From Allochromatium palmeri (GTDB lineage Bacteria > Pseudomonadota > Gammaproteobacteria > Chromatiales > Chromatiaceae), in contig NZ_WNKT01000021.1 in the NCBI RefSeq assembly GCF_009720725.1, positions 1 to 62,737 on the forward strand: DNA of 62,737 nt. Reading direction: 5' to 3'. The position numbers and the translations under genes are program-made. Below the pieces are notes generated by a model, which searched no databases, was not told the DNA's origin, and saw only the letters and a program-made list of their open reading frames with translations. Each line of letters opens with the position of its first letter. Positions within the stretch are counted from its first letter, which is position 1. This document shows positions 8,468 to 18,094 of the stretch, in pieces.

Positions 8468-10189
8468 TCACGCCTGGAGATGATCGACCAGCAGTTGCAG
8501 CGACTGTCGTCCGCGATAGCTATTCACGTCCAGCCGATAGACCAGACGCACCGCACCGCGCGCGGCCTCGATCCGCTCACCGAGACCAAAACCGATGGCT
8601 TCGATCACGGCCCCGCCCGGCGGTGCGACCTTGAGCTTCAGATGCCGCTGATCATCGCCGACGATCCGAGCTTCGACCACCTCGAAGACGCCATCGAAGC
8701 GCGGCTCAGGAAAATCTTTGCCCCAGGGACCGGCGACGCGTAACGCCTCGGCCGTCTCCAGGGTCATGAGTTCGACCGGCAGCGCGCCATCGGAGCGGAT
8801 CTCCGGGGTTGGCGGCACATCACCGAGCTGCACCCGCACCGCCTCGACGAAGGCGTCTCGAAACGGCTCCAGACACCCTGGACGCAATGTCAGGCCCGCC
8901 GCCATGGCATGTCCGCCGAAGTATTCGATCAGATCCGGATGCCGCCGATCGACCCAGTCGATGGCATCGCGCAGATGCAGCCCCTCGATCGAGCGTCCCG
9001 AGCCGCGCAACCGGCCATCGCCGGCGTCGGCGAAGGCGATCGTCGGGCGATGATACCGCTCGCGGATGCGCGCGGCGACGATTCCCGAGACCCCTTGATG
9101 CCAGTCCTCGCCGAACAGACACAGCCCCGGCGGCAGTGACTCGCCATCCAGGATCAGGGCATCGAGCACCGTCTCAGCGGCCTCTTTCATGGCGCCCTCG
9201 ATCGTCCGGCGCTCGCGGTTGAGTGTGTCGAGCTGCTGGGCCATCGCGCGCGCCTGCGCTGGATCATCGGTCAGCAGGCACTCGACGCCGAGCGACATCT
9301 CGGTCAGGCGTCCAGCGGCATTGAGCCGGGGCGCGACGAAGAAGCCGAAATCAGCCGCCGTCGCACGCGCCGGATCGCGCCCGGCGACCTGGAGCAGGGC
9401 CAGCACGCCGGCACAGGCACGTCCGGCACGCAGACGTCTGAGTCCCTGTTCGACCAGAAGACGGTTGTTGCGATCCAGGCTGACCACATCGGCGACCGTG
9501 CCGAGCGCAACCAGATCGAGCCGGTCGGCCAGATTGGGTTCGGGGCAACCGGCACCGAACCAGCCGATCTCGCGCAGTCGTCCGCGCAGGGCGGCAAGCA
9601 GATAGAAGACCACGCCGACCCCGGCCAGATGCTTGCTCGGAAAGTCGCAGCCGGGCTGATTGGGATTGACGATGGCATCGGCGTCGGGCAGCGCGTCGCC
9701 GGGCAGATGATGATCGGTCACCACTACGCTCAGACCCAGCTCCCGGGCGCGCGCGATGGCCGCATCGCTGGAGATGCCATTGTCGACCGTCAGGATGAGA
9801 TCCGCGCCCTGGGCATGCGCCGCCTCGACCACCGCCGGACTCAGTCCATAGCCGTTGGAGAAACGACTCGGCACCAGGAACGACACCCGGCGCGCGCCCA
9901 GATCCCTGAGTCCACGCACCGCGAGCGCGCTGCCGGTCGCGCCATCGGCGTCATAGTCGCCGACCACCAGGATGGACTGGTCGGACTCCATCGCCTCGAT
10001 CAGCCGGCTCACGGCGGCGTCGAGTCCGCGCAGGGCCGTCACGGGCGCCAGCGCCGCGAGTCCGGGCGCGGCCTCGGCTGGATCGCTCAAGCCACGGCTG
10101 GCGTAGAGAACACTCAGGAGTTCGTCCGGAGTGTGCGCGGGAATGACGTCATGGTGGTCGGGTATGCGGCGGATACGGATGTCGGTCAC
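8468..10189 (-). CDS. recJ: single-strand-specific 5'-3' exonuclease RecJ
   Basis: RecJ degrades single-stranded DNA 5' to 3' in recombination and mismatch repair. The DHH phosphoesterase core is intact: GDYDADG (residues 77-83), TVDNGIS, and VTDHH (DHH at 159-161), followed by DHHA1 with GGHAMAAGL. The length of 573 residues is typical of the family. The start MTDIRIRRIP is normal. A perfect 8-bp stem-loop lies about 130 bases upstream. Confidence 0.95.
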   Translation of the reverse strand: MTDIRIRRIPDHHDVIPAHTPDELLSVLYASRGLSDPAEAAPGLAALAPVTALRGLDAAVSRLIEAMESDQSILVVGDYDADGATGSALAVRGLRDLGARRVSFLVPSRFSNGYGLSPAVVEAAHAQGADLILTVDNGISSDAAIARARELGLSVVVTDHHLPGDALPDADAIVNPNQPGCDFPSKHLAGVGVVFYLLAALRGRLREIGWFGAGCPEPNLADRLDLVALGTVADVVSLDRNNRLLVEQGLRRLRAGRACAGVLALLQVAGRDPARATAADFGFFVAPRLNAAGRLTEMSLGVECLLTDDPAQARAMAQQLDTLNRERRTIEGAMKEAAETVLDALILDGESLPPGLCLFGEDWHQGVSGIVAARIRERYHRPTIAFADAGDGRLRGSGRSIEGLHLRDAIDWVDRRHPDLIEYFGGHAMAAGLTLRPGCLEPFRDAFVEAVRVQLGDVPPTPEIRSDGALPVELMTLETAEALRVAGPWGKDFPEPRFDGVFEVVEARIVGDDQRHLKLKVAPPGGAVIEAIGFGLGERIEAARGAVRLVYRLDVNSYRGRQSLQLLVDHLQA

Positions 10190-10317
10190 TGGAATTCCAA
10201 AGATCGAGTACGGCCCGAATCAGGATCGCTCAGGCGCTGGAACAAGTCGTGCAGTGTGTCGGGAAACCGCGCGGCCATCAAGGGCGGCCTGGATCAGATC
10301 ATCGAGGCCGCTTGCCT

Positions 10318-10340
10318 GGGGTTTTCACAGACAAAACCCC
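10318..10340. repeat. stem-loop with perfect 8-bp stem
   Basis: GGGGTTTT (10318-10325), a seven-base loop and AAAACCCC (10333-10340) form a perfect hairpin between recJ and the cobalamin riboswitch. No U-tract follows on either strand, so it is not a canonical terminator. It may insulate the two divergent units. The rest of 10190-10395 shows nothing else I can name. Confidence 0.4.
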
Positions 10341-10395
10341 TACGAAAAACTCGTCATTTCACCTCGAACGCGGTTTAATAGCCGCCTTTGATCCC

Positions 10396-10596
10396 CTGGT
10401 GCCGCTTGGTGGTCTTTACCAAGCGGTTGAACGGGAAGCCGGTGCCCCACCCCATCGCGCGTGTGGAAAGCCGGCGCTGCCCCCGCAACGGTAGACGAGT
10501 CAAGACGCGACATGACGGCCACTGTGAGCACAGGCTCATGGGAAGGCGTCGCGTCGGAGTGTCATCACTCCGCTCGTGAGCCCGGAGACCGGCCAG
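10396..10596 (+). ncRNA. cobalamin (B12) riboswitch
   Basis: The conserved blocks of the cobalamin riboswitch appear in order. A GGTGCC-type start with GAACGGGAAGCCGGTGCC spans about 10397-10446. The B12-box core GCTGCCCCCGCAACGGTA is at 10476-10493. GCCACTG is at 10518-10524, followed by GGGAAGGCG at 10540-10548. The closing GAGCCCGGAGACCGGCC is near 10578-10594. It lies 190 bases upstream of btuB. Adenosylcobalamin or a related form would shut off expression of the btuB-cobTCS unit. The switch mechanism (termination or ribosome-site masking) is not clear by eye. Confidence 0.92.
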
Positions 10597-10786
10597 GAGA
10601 TCGGAGCCGAGCCAACCACCGAAGGCCGGCTCCACGAACGGGGTCGCGTGGGGCGGCAGCCGTGCGTCCAGGATCCCGGCTCGCCCAGTGGTTCCGCGCT
10701 CGTCTCTATCCGTCGTTCCCCATCGCGCCCTTCACCCTGTCGAGTCAGGCGGGTGTGCCTGACTCACCGTAAGGAGTCGAAGAACG

Positions 10787-12658
10787 ATGTCCCATCCCTG
10801 GATGCTGGCGGCGCTGAGCGTGCCGCTGGCCGGTCTCGCCCTGGCCGACGAGACACCCACTCAACTTGAACCCGTGGTGGTCACCGCCACCCGGACCGCC
10901 GAACCCCAGGACACGACCCTGGCCTCGGTCACAGTCATCGACCGCTCCGAGATCGAACGCCGTCAGGCGCGCTCAGTGCCGGATCTGCTGCGCGGACTGC
11001 CCGGCGTCAGTATCACGCGCAGCGGCGGACCCGGACATCAGTCCTCGATCTTTCTGCGCGGCACCAGCGCGGATCATGTGCTGATGCTCGTCGACGGCGT
11101 CAAGATCGGCTCGGCCACCACGGGTACCGCGTCGCTGGAGGATCTGCCGATCGAGGAGATCGAGCGCATTGAGGTCGTGCGCGGACCGCGCTCCAGCCTC
11201 TATGGCTCGGAGGCCATCGGCGGTGTGATCCAGGTCTTCACCCGGCGCGGTGGCGGCGACTGGTCGCCGCGCCTGACGCTGAGCGGCGGCACACTCCACA
11301 CGACCCAGGTCGCCGCCGGGATCTCGGGCGGCGGCGAGCGCGGCTGGGTCAATCTGGGCGCGAGCCTCGATCGAACCCATGGCATCAATGCCTGTTCCGG
11401 ACGCTCCACGCCCTTTGCCAGCTGTGGCGTCGAGCAGGACGACCGCGACCCCTATCGCAACCTGGGACTGAGTCTGCGCGCCGGTTACCGCCTCAACGCG
11501 CAGGCCGAGCTGGAAGTCAATCTGTTGCGCACCGAGGGCCAGCTCGACTTCGACGGCTCGGCCTTCGCCGGCAACGTCTCGCGCTCCGAACAGCAGGTGC
11601 TGGGCGCCAAGGCGATCATCGAGCCGCTCGCGCCCTGGACCCTGACGCTGGCCGCCGGGCAGAGCCTGGACAACTACCGATCGTTCTTCGAGGATCCGGA
11701 CACGGATGCCGACGAGCGTTTCGTCGACCAGTTCGAGACCACGCGCGACAGTCTCTCGCTGCAGAACGACTGGCGTCTCGCCGAGGCGCATCTGGCCACG
11801 CTGGGTCTGGACTATCGCGTCGACCACGTCTCCGGCAGCGTCGACTACAGCCGCGACAGTCGCGACAATCTGGGCGTCTTCGGCGAATATCAGGCCAGTC
11901 TCGGCGCGGTGGATCTCAAGCTCAGTCTGCGTCAGGACGAGGATGGCGAGCTGGGCGGACACGGCACCGGCAATGCCGCGCTCGGCTATCTGTTCGACAC
12001 CGGCCTCCGGATCTTGCTCGCCTATGGCACCGCCTTCAAGGCACCGAGCTTCAACGATCTCTATTATCCGAACTACGGCAACCCGAACCTGGATCCGGAG
12101 CGTTCACGAAGCTGGGAGCTGGGGATCGCCGGCGAACTGCCAATCGGTCCGGGAATCGACGGACGCTGGGATCTGAGCCTCTACGAGACCGACATCGATG
12201 ATCTGATCTCCTATGATGCGGCCCTGTCGGCAGCGGCCAATGTCCAGCGCGCCCGCATTCGCGGACTGGAAGCCACGACCCGCGCCAACTATCTCGACTG
12301 GAGCCTCCAGACCAGCCTGACGCTGCTCGACCCCGAGAACTGCTCGCCCGGTCCCAATCAGGGCAATCTGCTGCCGCGCCGCCCCGAGCAGAGCCTGGAG
12401 ATCGATCTGGAACGGCGCTTCGACCGCTGGTCAGCGGGCGCCACGCTCTTCGTCTCCGGACGGCGATACGACGATCTGGCCAACAAGAACCGGCTCGACG
12501 GCTATGCACTGCTCGACCTGCGGGCCGAATACCGGATCAATCCAGCACTCCGCCTGCAAGCGAGGCTCGAAAACGTACTGGATGAAGAGTATGAGACCGC
12601 CTATCTGTACAACCAGCTCGGGCGCTCGGTCTATCTGACGCTGCGTTATGCGCTTTGA
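10787..12658 (+). CDS. btuB: TonB-dependent outer-membrane vitamin B12 receptor
   Basis: A 623-residue TonB-dependent receptor with a signal peptide ending ...GLALA (about residue 20), a TonB box EPVVVTATR and a plug domain containing LPGVSITRSGG, FLRGTSADHVLMLVDGVKI and IERIEVVRGPRSSLYG. A 22-strand barrel ends in the aromatic-type terminus LTLRYAL. AAGGAGT at 10772-10778 gives a strong ribosome-binding site. The upstream cobalamin riboswitch and the downstream cobalamin genes identify the substrate as B12 or a cobinamide, which cobT and cobS would then complete. Confidence 0.93.
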   Translation: MSHPWMLAALSVPLAGLALADETPTQLEPVVVTATRTAEPQDTTLASVTVIDRSEIERRQARSVPDLLRGLPGVSITRSGGPGHQSSIFLRGTSADHVLMLVDGVKIGSATTGTASLEDLPIEEIERIEVVRGPRSSLYGSEAIGGVIQVFTRRGGGDWSPRLTLSGGTLHTTQVAAGISGGGERGWVNLGASLDRTHGINACSGRSTPFASCGVEQDDRDPYRNLGLSLRAGYRLNAQAELEVNLLRTEGQLDFDGSAFAGNVSRSEQQVLGAKAIIEPLAPWTLTLAAGQSLDNYRSFFEDPDTDADERFVDQFETTRDSLSLQNDWRLAEAHLATLGLDYRVDHVSGSVDYSRDSRDNLGVFGEYQASLGAVDLKLSLRQDEDGELGGHGTGNAALGYLFDTGLRILLAYGTAFKAPSFNDLYYPNYGNPNLDPERSRSWELGIAGELPIGPGIDGRWDLSLYETDIDDLISYDAALSAAANVQRARIRGLEATTRANYLDWSLQTSLTLLDPENCSPGPNQGNLLPRRPEQSLEIDLERRFDRWSAGATLFVSGRRYDDLANKNRLDGYALLDLRAEYRINPALRLQARLENVLDEEYETAYLYNQLGRSVYLTLRYAL

Positions 12659-12733
12659 ATAGACTTTAAATTCAAAATCTTAAATCTTAAACCTCAAAAC
12701 TTAACCCTACCGTATCAAGACCAACGCACACCC

Positions 12734-13789
12734 ATGAACGTGACTCTCGATTGGATCCAGGAACCCTGCCGCCCCATCGACCGCCAGGCTGCCGACGCGG
12801 CACGGGCGCGTCAGGACCAACTCACCAAGCCGCGCGGCTCACTCGGTCGCTTGGAGGAGATGGCGATCCGGCTCGCCGGGATGCAGGGCACCGCAACCCC
12901 CACGCCCGATCCGGTGCGCATCCTGCAATTCGTCTCCGATCATGGCGTGTCCACCGAAGGCGTCTCGCTCTTTCCGCGCGAGGTGACACTCCAGATGCTG
13001 CATAACATCGCGCGCGGCGGCGCGGCCGTCTCAGTGATGGCCGAGTCGATCGGTGCGGTGATGGAGATCTTCGATCTGGGCATCGCCACCGACCCCGGCC
13101 CGGTTGCCGGCGTGCGCTCCGAACGGCTCGCTCCAGGTACAGGCAACATCGCCCGTGAGCCAGCTATGAGCGACGAACAGCTCGCCCGCGCGCTCGACAT
13201 CGGCCGTGCAGGCGTCGATCGCGCGCTCGACGAGGGCGCACGGCTCCTGATCTGCGGCGAGATGGGCATCGGCAACACCACCCCGGCCACCGCGCTCGCC
13301 TGCGCCCTGCTGGGTCTGGAGGCGTCGATCCTGACCGGCCCCGGCACCGGACTCGACGCTCAGGGCGTCTCGCGCAAGGCCCAGGTCGTCGCGACGGCCC
13401 TGGAACTCCATGCCCGGCCCGAGCACGGGCCACTGGAACTGCTCCGGCGTCTCGGCGGCTTCGATATCGCCGCCAGCACCGGCGCCTTCATTCGCGCCGC
13501 GCAACGCGGACTGCCGATCCTGGTCGATGGCTTCATCATCAGCTCGGCGGCCCTGGTCGCCACACGGATCAACCCAGGTGTGCGCGACTGGATGCTGTTC
13601 TCGCATGGCTCAGCCGAGCCGGGGCACCGGCACATGATGGAGGCGCTCGACGCCGATCCCTATCTGCATCTGCAGATGCGCCTCGGCGAGGCCACGGGCG
13701 GTGCGGCACTGGTGCCCCTGCTGCGCCTGGCCTGTGTCGTGCACCAACAGATGGCGACCTTCGATGAGGCGGGCGTCAGCAAGGGATGA
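12734..13789 (+). CDS. cobT: nicotinate-nucleotide--dimethylbenzimidazole phosphoribosyltransferase
   Basis: CobT makes alpha-ribazole phosphate from the lower-ligand base and nicotinate mononucleotide. The 351-residue protein shows the family signatures: LTKPRGSLGRLEEMA near the N-terminus, QFVSDHGVSTEGVSLFP, GEMGIGNTTPATAL, and RLGEATGGAALV holding the catalytic glutamate. It follows btuB by 75 bases in the riboswitch-controlled unit and stops just before cobC. Confidence 0.95.
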   Translation: MNVTLDWIQEPCRPIDRQAADAARARQDQLTKPRGSLGRLEEMAIRLAGMQGTATPTPDPVRILQFVSDHGVSTEGVSLFPREVTLQMLHNIARGGAAVSVMAESIGAVMEIFDLGIATDPGPVAGVRSERLAPGTGNIAREPAMSDEQLARALDIGRAGVDRALDEGARLLICGEMGIGNTTPATALACALLGLEASILTGPGTGLDAQGVSRKAQVVATALELHARPEHGPLELLRRLGGFDIAASTGAFIRAAQRGLPILVDGFIISSAALVATRINPGVRDWMLFSHGSAEPGHRHMMEALDADPYLHLQMRLGEATGGAALVPLLRLACVVHQQMATFDEAGVSKG

Positions 13790-13816
13790 GTGACCCATCG
13801 TCGCCAGAGCGCCGTC

Positions 13817-14410
13817 ATGTCTGAACCCTTGGTCGATCTGTTGCGTCATGGCGATGTCCAGGGCGGAGCCTGCTTTCGCGGCGAGCGCGACGATCCATTG
13901 AGCGCGCTCGGCTGGGAGCAGATGCGACGCGCGACAGCCAGCGTCGGCACGACCGGCTGGACGCGGATCATCGCCTCGCCGGCGCGCCGCTGCGCCGACT
14001 TTGCCCGTGAACTGTCCGCGGCGTGCGGCCTACCCTTGAGCGTCATGGACGCATTCCGCGAGCGGGCTTTCGGCGACTGGGAGGGCCGCCCCGTCGACAC
14101 CATTCCAAGCCATGAACTCCAGCGCTTCTGGAACGATCCGGTCGGCTACACGCCACCGCGCGCCGAGCCATTCGCGGAGTTTCGCGCCCGGGTGCTGGCG
14201 GCCTGGCACGAGCTGCTCGACGGCGACGACGAATCCCATACACTCCTGATCACTCACGGTGGTGTTATCCGCGTGCTGGTTGCCGAGGTGTTGCGCATGT
14301 CCGACACCGGGCTGCTGTTACTCGAAGTCCCCCACGCCTGTCTCACCCGGCTGCGGATCTATCCACCGCCGGGGCGCCCGAGTTTGATCGCTCACGGTTC
14401 TCTGCCATGA
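13817..14410 (+). CDS. cobC: histidine phosphatase, probable alpha-ribazole phosphatase
   Basis: A phosphoglycerate mutase-like histidine phosphatase: the phosphorylated histidine is in LLRHGDV near the N-terminus, with ERAFGDWEG and the second catalytic THGGVIRVL. Between cobT and cobS, the likely substrate is alpha-ribazole phosphate (inference from context). The ATG at 13817 puts the RHG motif at residue 10-12, as usual; a GTG at 13790 abutting the cobT stop is the alternative. Its stop overlaps the cobS start (ATGA). Confidence 0.85.
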   Translation: MSEPLVDLLRHGDVQGGACFRGERDDPLSALGWEQMRRATASVGTTGWTRIIASPARRCADFARELSAACGLPLSVMDAFRERAFGDWEGRPVDTIPSHELQRFWNDPVGYTPPRAEPFAEFRARVLAAWHELLDGDDESHTLLITHGGVIRVLVAEVLRMSDTGLLLLEVPHACLTRLRIYPPPGRPSLIAHGSLP

Positions 14411-15162
14411 CACTGCGCCCACTTTGGATCGCCGGACGTTTCCTCTCCCGGCTGCCCTTCCCCGATCCCGGTCCGTCGCAACCGAGCGAAACCGGGCATT
14501 CGGTCCCCTGGTATCCGTTTGTCGGCCTTTTGATGGGCGGACCGGCGGCGCTGGCGGCGCTGGTCCTCGCCGGGGCGCCGGTCGATGTCGCGGCGGCTCT
14601 GGTGCTGATGCTCTGGGTCTGGTCGAGCGGCGCCCTGCATCTCGATGGACTGGCCGACAGCGCGGATGCCTGGATCGGCGGACTAGGCAGCCGCGAGCGC
14701 ACGCTGGAGATCATGAAGGATCCGCGCAGTGGTCCGGCCGCTGTGACGCTCATCGGGCTGGTGCTGATCGCCAAGTGGGCGGCGTTGAAGACGCTGATCC
14801 TGGCGGGTGTCATCTGGCCCCTGCTCGCCGTGCCCATGCTGGCGCGGGCACAGTTGCCGCTCCTGATGCTCACCACGCCCTATGCGCGCCGACAGGGTAT
14901 GGCCGCCGATCAGTTCAACCATCTGCCGCGACGGGCGGCTGGGCTGAGTGTGCTGGCGGCCGGAGCCGTGACGCTGGCACTCGGCGGCTGGGTCGGGTTG
15001 GCGCTGACCCTGGCGGCGCTGGCGCTCTACGGGATCGGGCGGCGGGCGATGCTCGTGCGTCTTTCCGGCTTCACCGGCGACACGGCTGGCGCCCTGGTCG
15101 AGCTGACCGAGACCCTGGCGCTCCTACTCTGTTCGCTGGTCCTGGGTCTGAGTCCGGGATGA
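14407..15162 (+). CDS. cobS: cobalamin synthase (adenosylcobinamide-GDP ribazoletransferase)
   Basis: CobS is an integral membrane enzyme joining adenosylcobinamide-GDP to alpha-ribazole. The 251-residue protein contains the conserved VPWYPFVGLLMG region, then ALHLDGLADSADAW with metal-binding acidic residues and MKDPRSGPAAV, and several membrane helices. The start overlaps the cobC stop by ATGA, implying translational coupling. cobU (cobinamide kinase) is not within the window. Confidence 0.93.
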   Translation: MTLRPLWIAGRFLSRLPFPDPGPSQPSETGHSVPWYPFVGLLMGGPAALAALVLAGAPVDVAAALVLMLWVWSSGALHLDGLADSADAWIGGLGSRERTLEIMKDPRSGPAAVTLIGLVLIAKWAALKTLILAGVIWPLLAVPMLARAQLPLLMLTTPYARRQGMAADQFNHLPRRAAGLSVLAAGAVTLALGGWVGLALTLAALALYGIGRRAMLVRLSGFTGDTAGALVELTETLALLLCSLVLGLSPG

Positions 15163-17475
15163 CGGGCGATGACTCCAGAGCCGCCCGGCGCGCGCACGCC
15201 ATCCATGCGGTTCATCGATCCAGCCCGTTGGTCCCAGCCTGAACTGAATGGCACCGTCGAGCGCCGTGTTCAGGCTCGGAATCCCGCGTTCGGCCAGACG
15301 TTCACGCACCACAGGTACCGGAAAGCCGAACTGATTAGCATAGCCGGACGAGAACAGCACCCACTCGGGTCGCGTCGCATCCAGCAGACGCGCTGAAGTC
15401 GAGGTCGCGCTGCCGTGATGTCCGGCAATCAGGACCGCAACCCGCCAGTCGGCCCCGAGACGTGCCACCAAGTGCTCTTCGGTGCGGGCGTCCACATCAC
15501 CGGTCAGCAGAATGGACCGTGCTCCAACGCGAATCTCCAGGACACAGGAGGACTCGTTGCCCTTGAGATCGACCCCAACCTCGGCGCGCGGCGGATGCAG
15601 CAGACGAAAGTCGACACCCGACCAGGTCCAGTGCGCTCCGGCCACACAGGGTTCGGCGCCGGCCAGCCCCAACCGCTCGGGTTCACCTGTCTGAATACGC
15701 CCGGCGGGCACACGCGCCAGCAGACCGGACGCACCGCCGGCATGATCCCGGTCGGCATGGCTGATAACGAGTCGGTCGATGTGCGCGATTCCACGCGCCT
15801 GGAGAAAGGGGGCGACGATCATCGCGCCCGTGTCGAAACCGCCCGGATAGGCCGGTCCCACGTCGTAGACAAGCACACCGCCCTCGGTCTCGACCACGAC
15901 CGCCTGCCCCTGACCGACATCGAGCAGACTGAACCAGACCTCGCCCCAGCCTGGTGTCGCCGGTCGCACCGCGACCAAGGGCAGCATCAGAAACAGCCCC
16001 TGCCAGCGCCCCGGCAGACCGCGCGGCGCCAGCAGCAACACAGCGCCCAACAGCGCTGCCGCCCAGACCCAGAACGGACGTTCGGGCAGAGACGCGGCTG
16101 ACCAGGGCCGCGCGGCGAGCCAGTCCAGACCATGCAGACACCAGCCGAGTCCATCGGCGACCAGCCGCAATGGCGCATCGAATCCAGCGACAGGGACGAC
16201 GCTCAGGAGACTGGCGATCAGCACCAGCGGCAGAATGAGCACACTGAACAGCGGCACCGCCACCAGATTGACCAGTGGCGCGATCAGCGAGGCCTGACCG
16301 AAGAACAGCAACAGCAGCGGCAGCAGACCGAGACCGATCGCCCATTGCGCCCGCCCCCAGCGTGTCCAGAGATCACGACTCGGCAGCCGCTGCCCCAGAT
16401 GCCACAGCAGCAGGGCCACGGCACCGAACGACAGCCAGAAGCCATAGGAAAGCACCGCCCCCGGATCCCAGACCAGCACGCCGACCAGCGCCAGCGTCAG
16501 GGCCTGATAGGGCCGCAGCGTGCGCTGCCAGAACAGCGCCCCCAGCACCACCGCCAGCATGATGAGCGCACGCTGGGTCGAGATGGCGAATCCAGCCAGC
16601 GCCGCATAGCCGAACCCGGCCAGCAGGCTGACGATCGCCGCCGCGCGCGGAGCCGCCAGAATCAGGGTCAGGCGCGCACTCAGCGACCACAGCCAGCGCG
16701 CCAGCCAGAAGACGCCGCCGGCCACCAATCCCACATGCAGCCCCGAGATGGCCACCAGATGATTCGTGCCGGTGCGGGTAAAGGTCTCCATGGTCTCGCG
16801 GGCCAGAGCGCCACGCTCGCCAAGGGTCAGGGCCTGGATCAGCCCGAGCTGTGGCGAGCCGTCCAGCACCTCAGCCAGATGCGCGGCCAGACGCTGACGC
16901 CAGCGGGTCAACCAATAGCCCCCCGGCCCAGCGTCCAGACGCTCGAACGTATCCCGTCCGCGCGGATAGCCCGTTGCGGCGATGCCCTGCTCGAACAGCC
17001 AGCGCTCGTAGTCGAAGCCGCCTGGATTCAGCGATCCATGGCGCGGCTTGAGACGGACAGCGATACGCCAGCGCTCGCCAGCCAGGAACGTCGGACAGTC
17101 GCGATAGCAGGCGAGCCGGATCAGACCGCTGAATTCCAGCTCGGTCCCGTCGGCCTCCCAGGTACGCTCGACCTCGAACAGCATGCGTGTTCGACGCGCC
17201 TCGACACTCGGAATCGAGGCCACGCGCCCCTCGACGACCAACGGCGCGCGCGCCAACGCATCCGGAAAGGGCGCACACAGCAGTTGACAGGCGTGGAACC
17301 AGGCCCAACAGAAACCCAGTGCGACAAACAGGCTCCAGCGCGCACGCGGCCAGACCCAGGCTGGAACAGCAGACACGGATAGGAGCAGCACCCCAAACCA
17401 CCACGGCGGTAGCTCGGGCAGCCAATGCAGCCCGGCGACACCTAACGCGAAGCCCAATCCGACATCAAGCCGCAT
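15124..17475 (-). CDS. comEC: DNA internalization channel protein ComEC/Rec2
   Basis: ComEC carries single-stranded DNA across the inner membrane during natural transformation. The 783-residue protein has a DUF4131/OB-like N-terminal part, the Competence membrane domain with the signature GTNHLVAISGLHVGLVAGG (around residue 230), and a C-terminal metallo-beta-lactamase domain with VISHADRDHAGG and LLTGDVD. The full three-domain layout suggests function. Its 3' end overlaps cobS by 39 bases on the opposite strand. Confidence 0.93.
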   Translation of the reverse strand: MRLDVGLGFALGVAGLHWLPELPPWWFGVLLLSVSAVPAWVWPRARWSLFVALGFCWAWFHACQLLCAPFPDALARAPLVVEGRVASIPSVEARRTRMLFEVERTWEADGTELEFSGLIRLACYRDCPTFLAGERWRIAVRLKPRHGSLNPGGFDYERWLFEQGIAATGYPRGRDTFERLDAGPGGYWLTRWRQRLAAHLAEVLDGSPQLGLIQALTLGERGALARETMETFTRTGTNHLVAISGLHVGLVAGGVFWLARWLWSLSARLTLILAAPRAAAIVSLLAGFGYAALAGFAISTQRALIMLAVVLGALFWQRTLRPYQALTLALVGVLVWDPGAVLSYGFWLSFGAVALLLWHLGQRLPSRDLWTRWGRAQWAIGLGLLPLLLLFFGQASLIAPLVNLVAVPLFSVLILPLVLIASLLSVVPVAGFDAPLRLVADGLGWCLHGLDWLAARPWSAASLPERPFWVWAAALLGAVLLLAPRGLPGRWQGLFLMLPLVAVRPATPGWGEVWFSLLDVGQGQAVVVETEGGVLVYDVGPAYPGGFDTGAMIVAPFLQARGIAHIDRLVISHADRDHAGGASGLLARVPAGRIQTGEPERLGLAGAEPCVAGAHWTWSGVDFRLLHPPRAEVGVDLKGNESSCVLEIRVGARSILLTGDVDARTEEHLVARLGADWRVAVLIAGHHGSATSTSARLLDATRPEWVLFSSGYANQFGFPVPVVRERLAERGIPSLNTALDGAIQFRLGPTGWIDEPHGWRARAGRLWSHRPSSRTQTQDQRTE

Positions 17476-17539
17476 CCCTAAGCGTCGCCTCTGGCTTTAT
17501 ACTCGCGCCCGCCCCCCCGTGATCGAGAGAGTTCGATTT

Positions 17540-18094
17540 GTGAGAAAGTGGCTCAAACGGGTCATCCCGACCCCAGCGGAGATGCATGGCCATCGCTGGC
17601 TGAGCGTCTTCGGCGAACTGTTGCACGACCCTAATCTCTGGCATCTGAACCGGCGCTCGGTCTCGGGTGCCGTGGCGGTCGGCCTGTTCGTGATGTACCT
17701 GCCGCCGCTCGGACACCTGCTGATCGCCGCCGCCCTGGCCATCCGTCTGCGGGTCAATCTGCCGATCGCCGTCACTCTGGTCTTGATCTCCAACCCGCTG
17801 ACCATCCCGGCCATGTACTACTTCGCCTATATCCTGGGCTGCTGGATGCTCGACATCCCGCCGGGGGCCTTCAGTGTCCAGTTCTGGTTCGACTGGCACA
17901 ACTGGCTCGGCATCCTGGAACCGCTGCTGCTCGGCTGCCTGATCTGCGCGACGAGCTGTTCGCTCGTCGGCTATGTGGGGATCCGGCTGCTCTGGCGCTG
18001 GAAGTTGGTGCGCCAGGTCGAGCGGCGGCGGGCGCGTTATCGCGCGCTGTTCAAATCGACGGACAAGACCCCATCGTCGAGCCGCCAGATCTGA
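17540..18094 (+). CDS. DUF2062 membrane protein
   Basis: A 184-residue DUF2062 protein: a basic N-terminus, the family motif [20 protein letters not shown], two central hydrophobic segments ([18 protein letters not shown] and a second through [12 protein letters not shown]), and a third near the C-terminus. GTG at 17540 is preferred because GAGAG (17525-17529) precedes it at normal spacing; a GTG at 17519 would add seven residues. The function of DUF2062 is unknown. It converges on lolD, overlapping 58 bases. Confidence 0.8.
   Translation: MRKWLKRVIPTPAEMHGHRWLSVFGELLHDPNLWHLNRRSVSGAVAVGLFVMYLPPLGHLLIAAALAIRLRVNLPIAVTLVLISNPLTIPAMYYFAYILGCWMLDIPPGAFSVQFWFDWHNWLGILEPLLLGCLICATSCSLVGYVGIRLLWRWKLVRQVERRRARYRALFKSTDKTPSSSRQI

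Noticed and set aside
10318-10340. Hairpin called as a terminator
   Set aside because: No U-tract follows on either strand.
16132-17382. Plus-strand frame of 416 codons opposite comEC
   Set aside because: Gln/Arg-rich antisense shadow; comEC has full domain structure.
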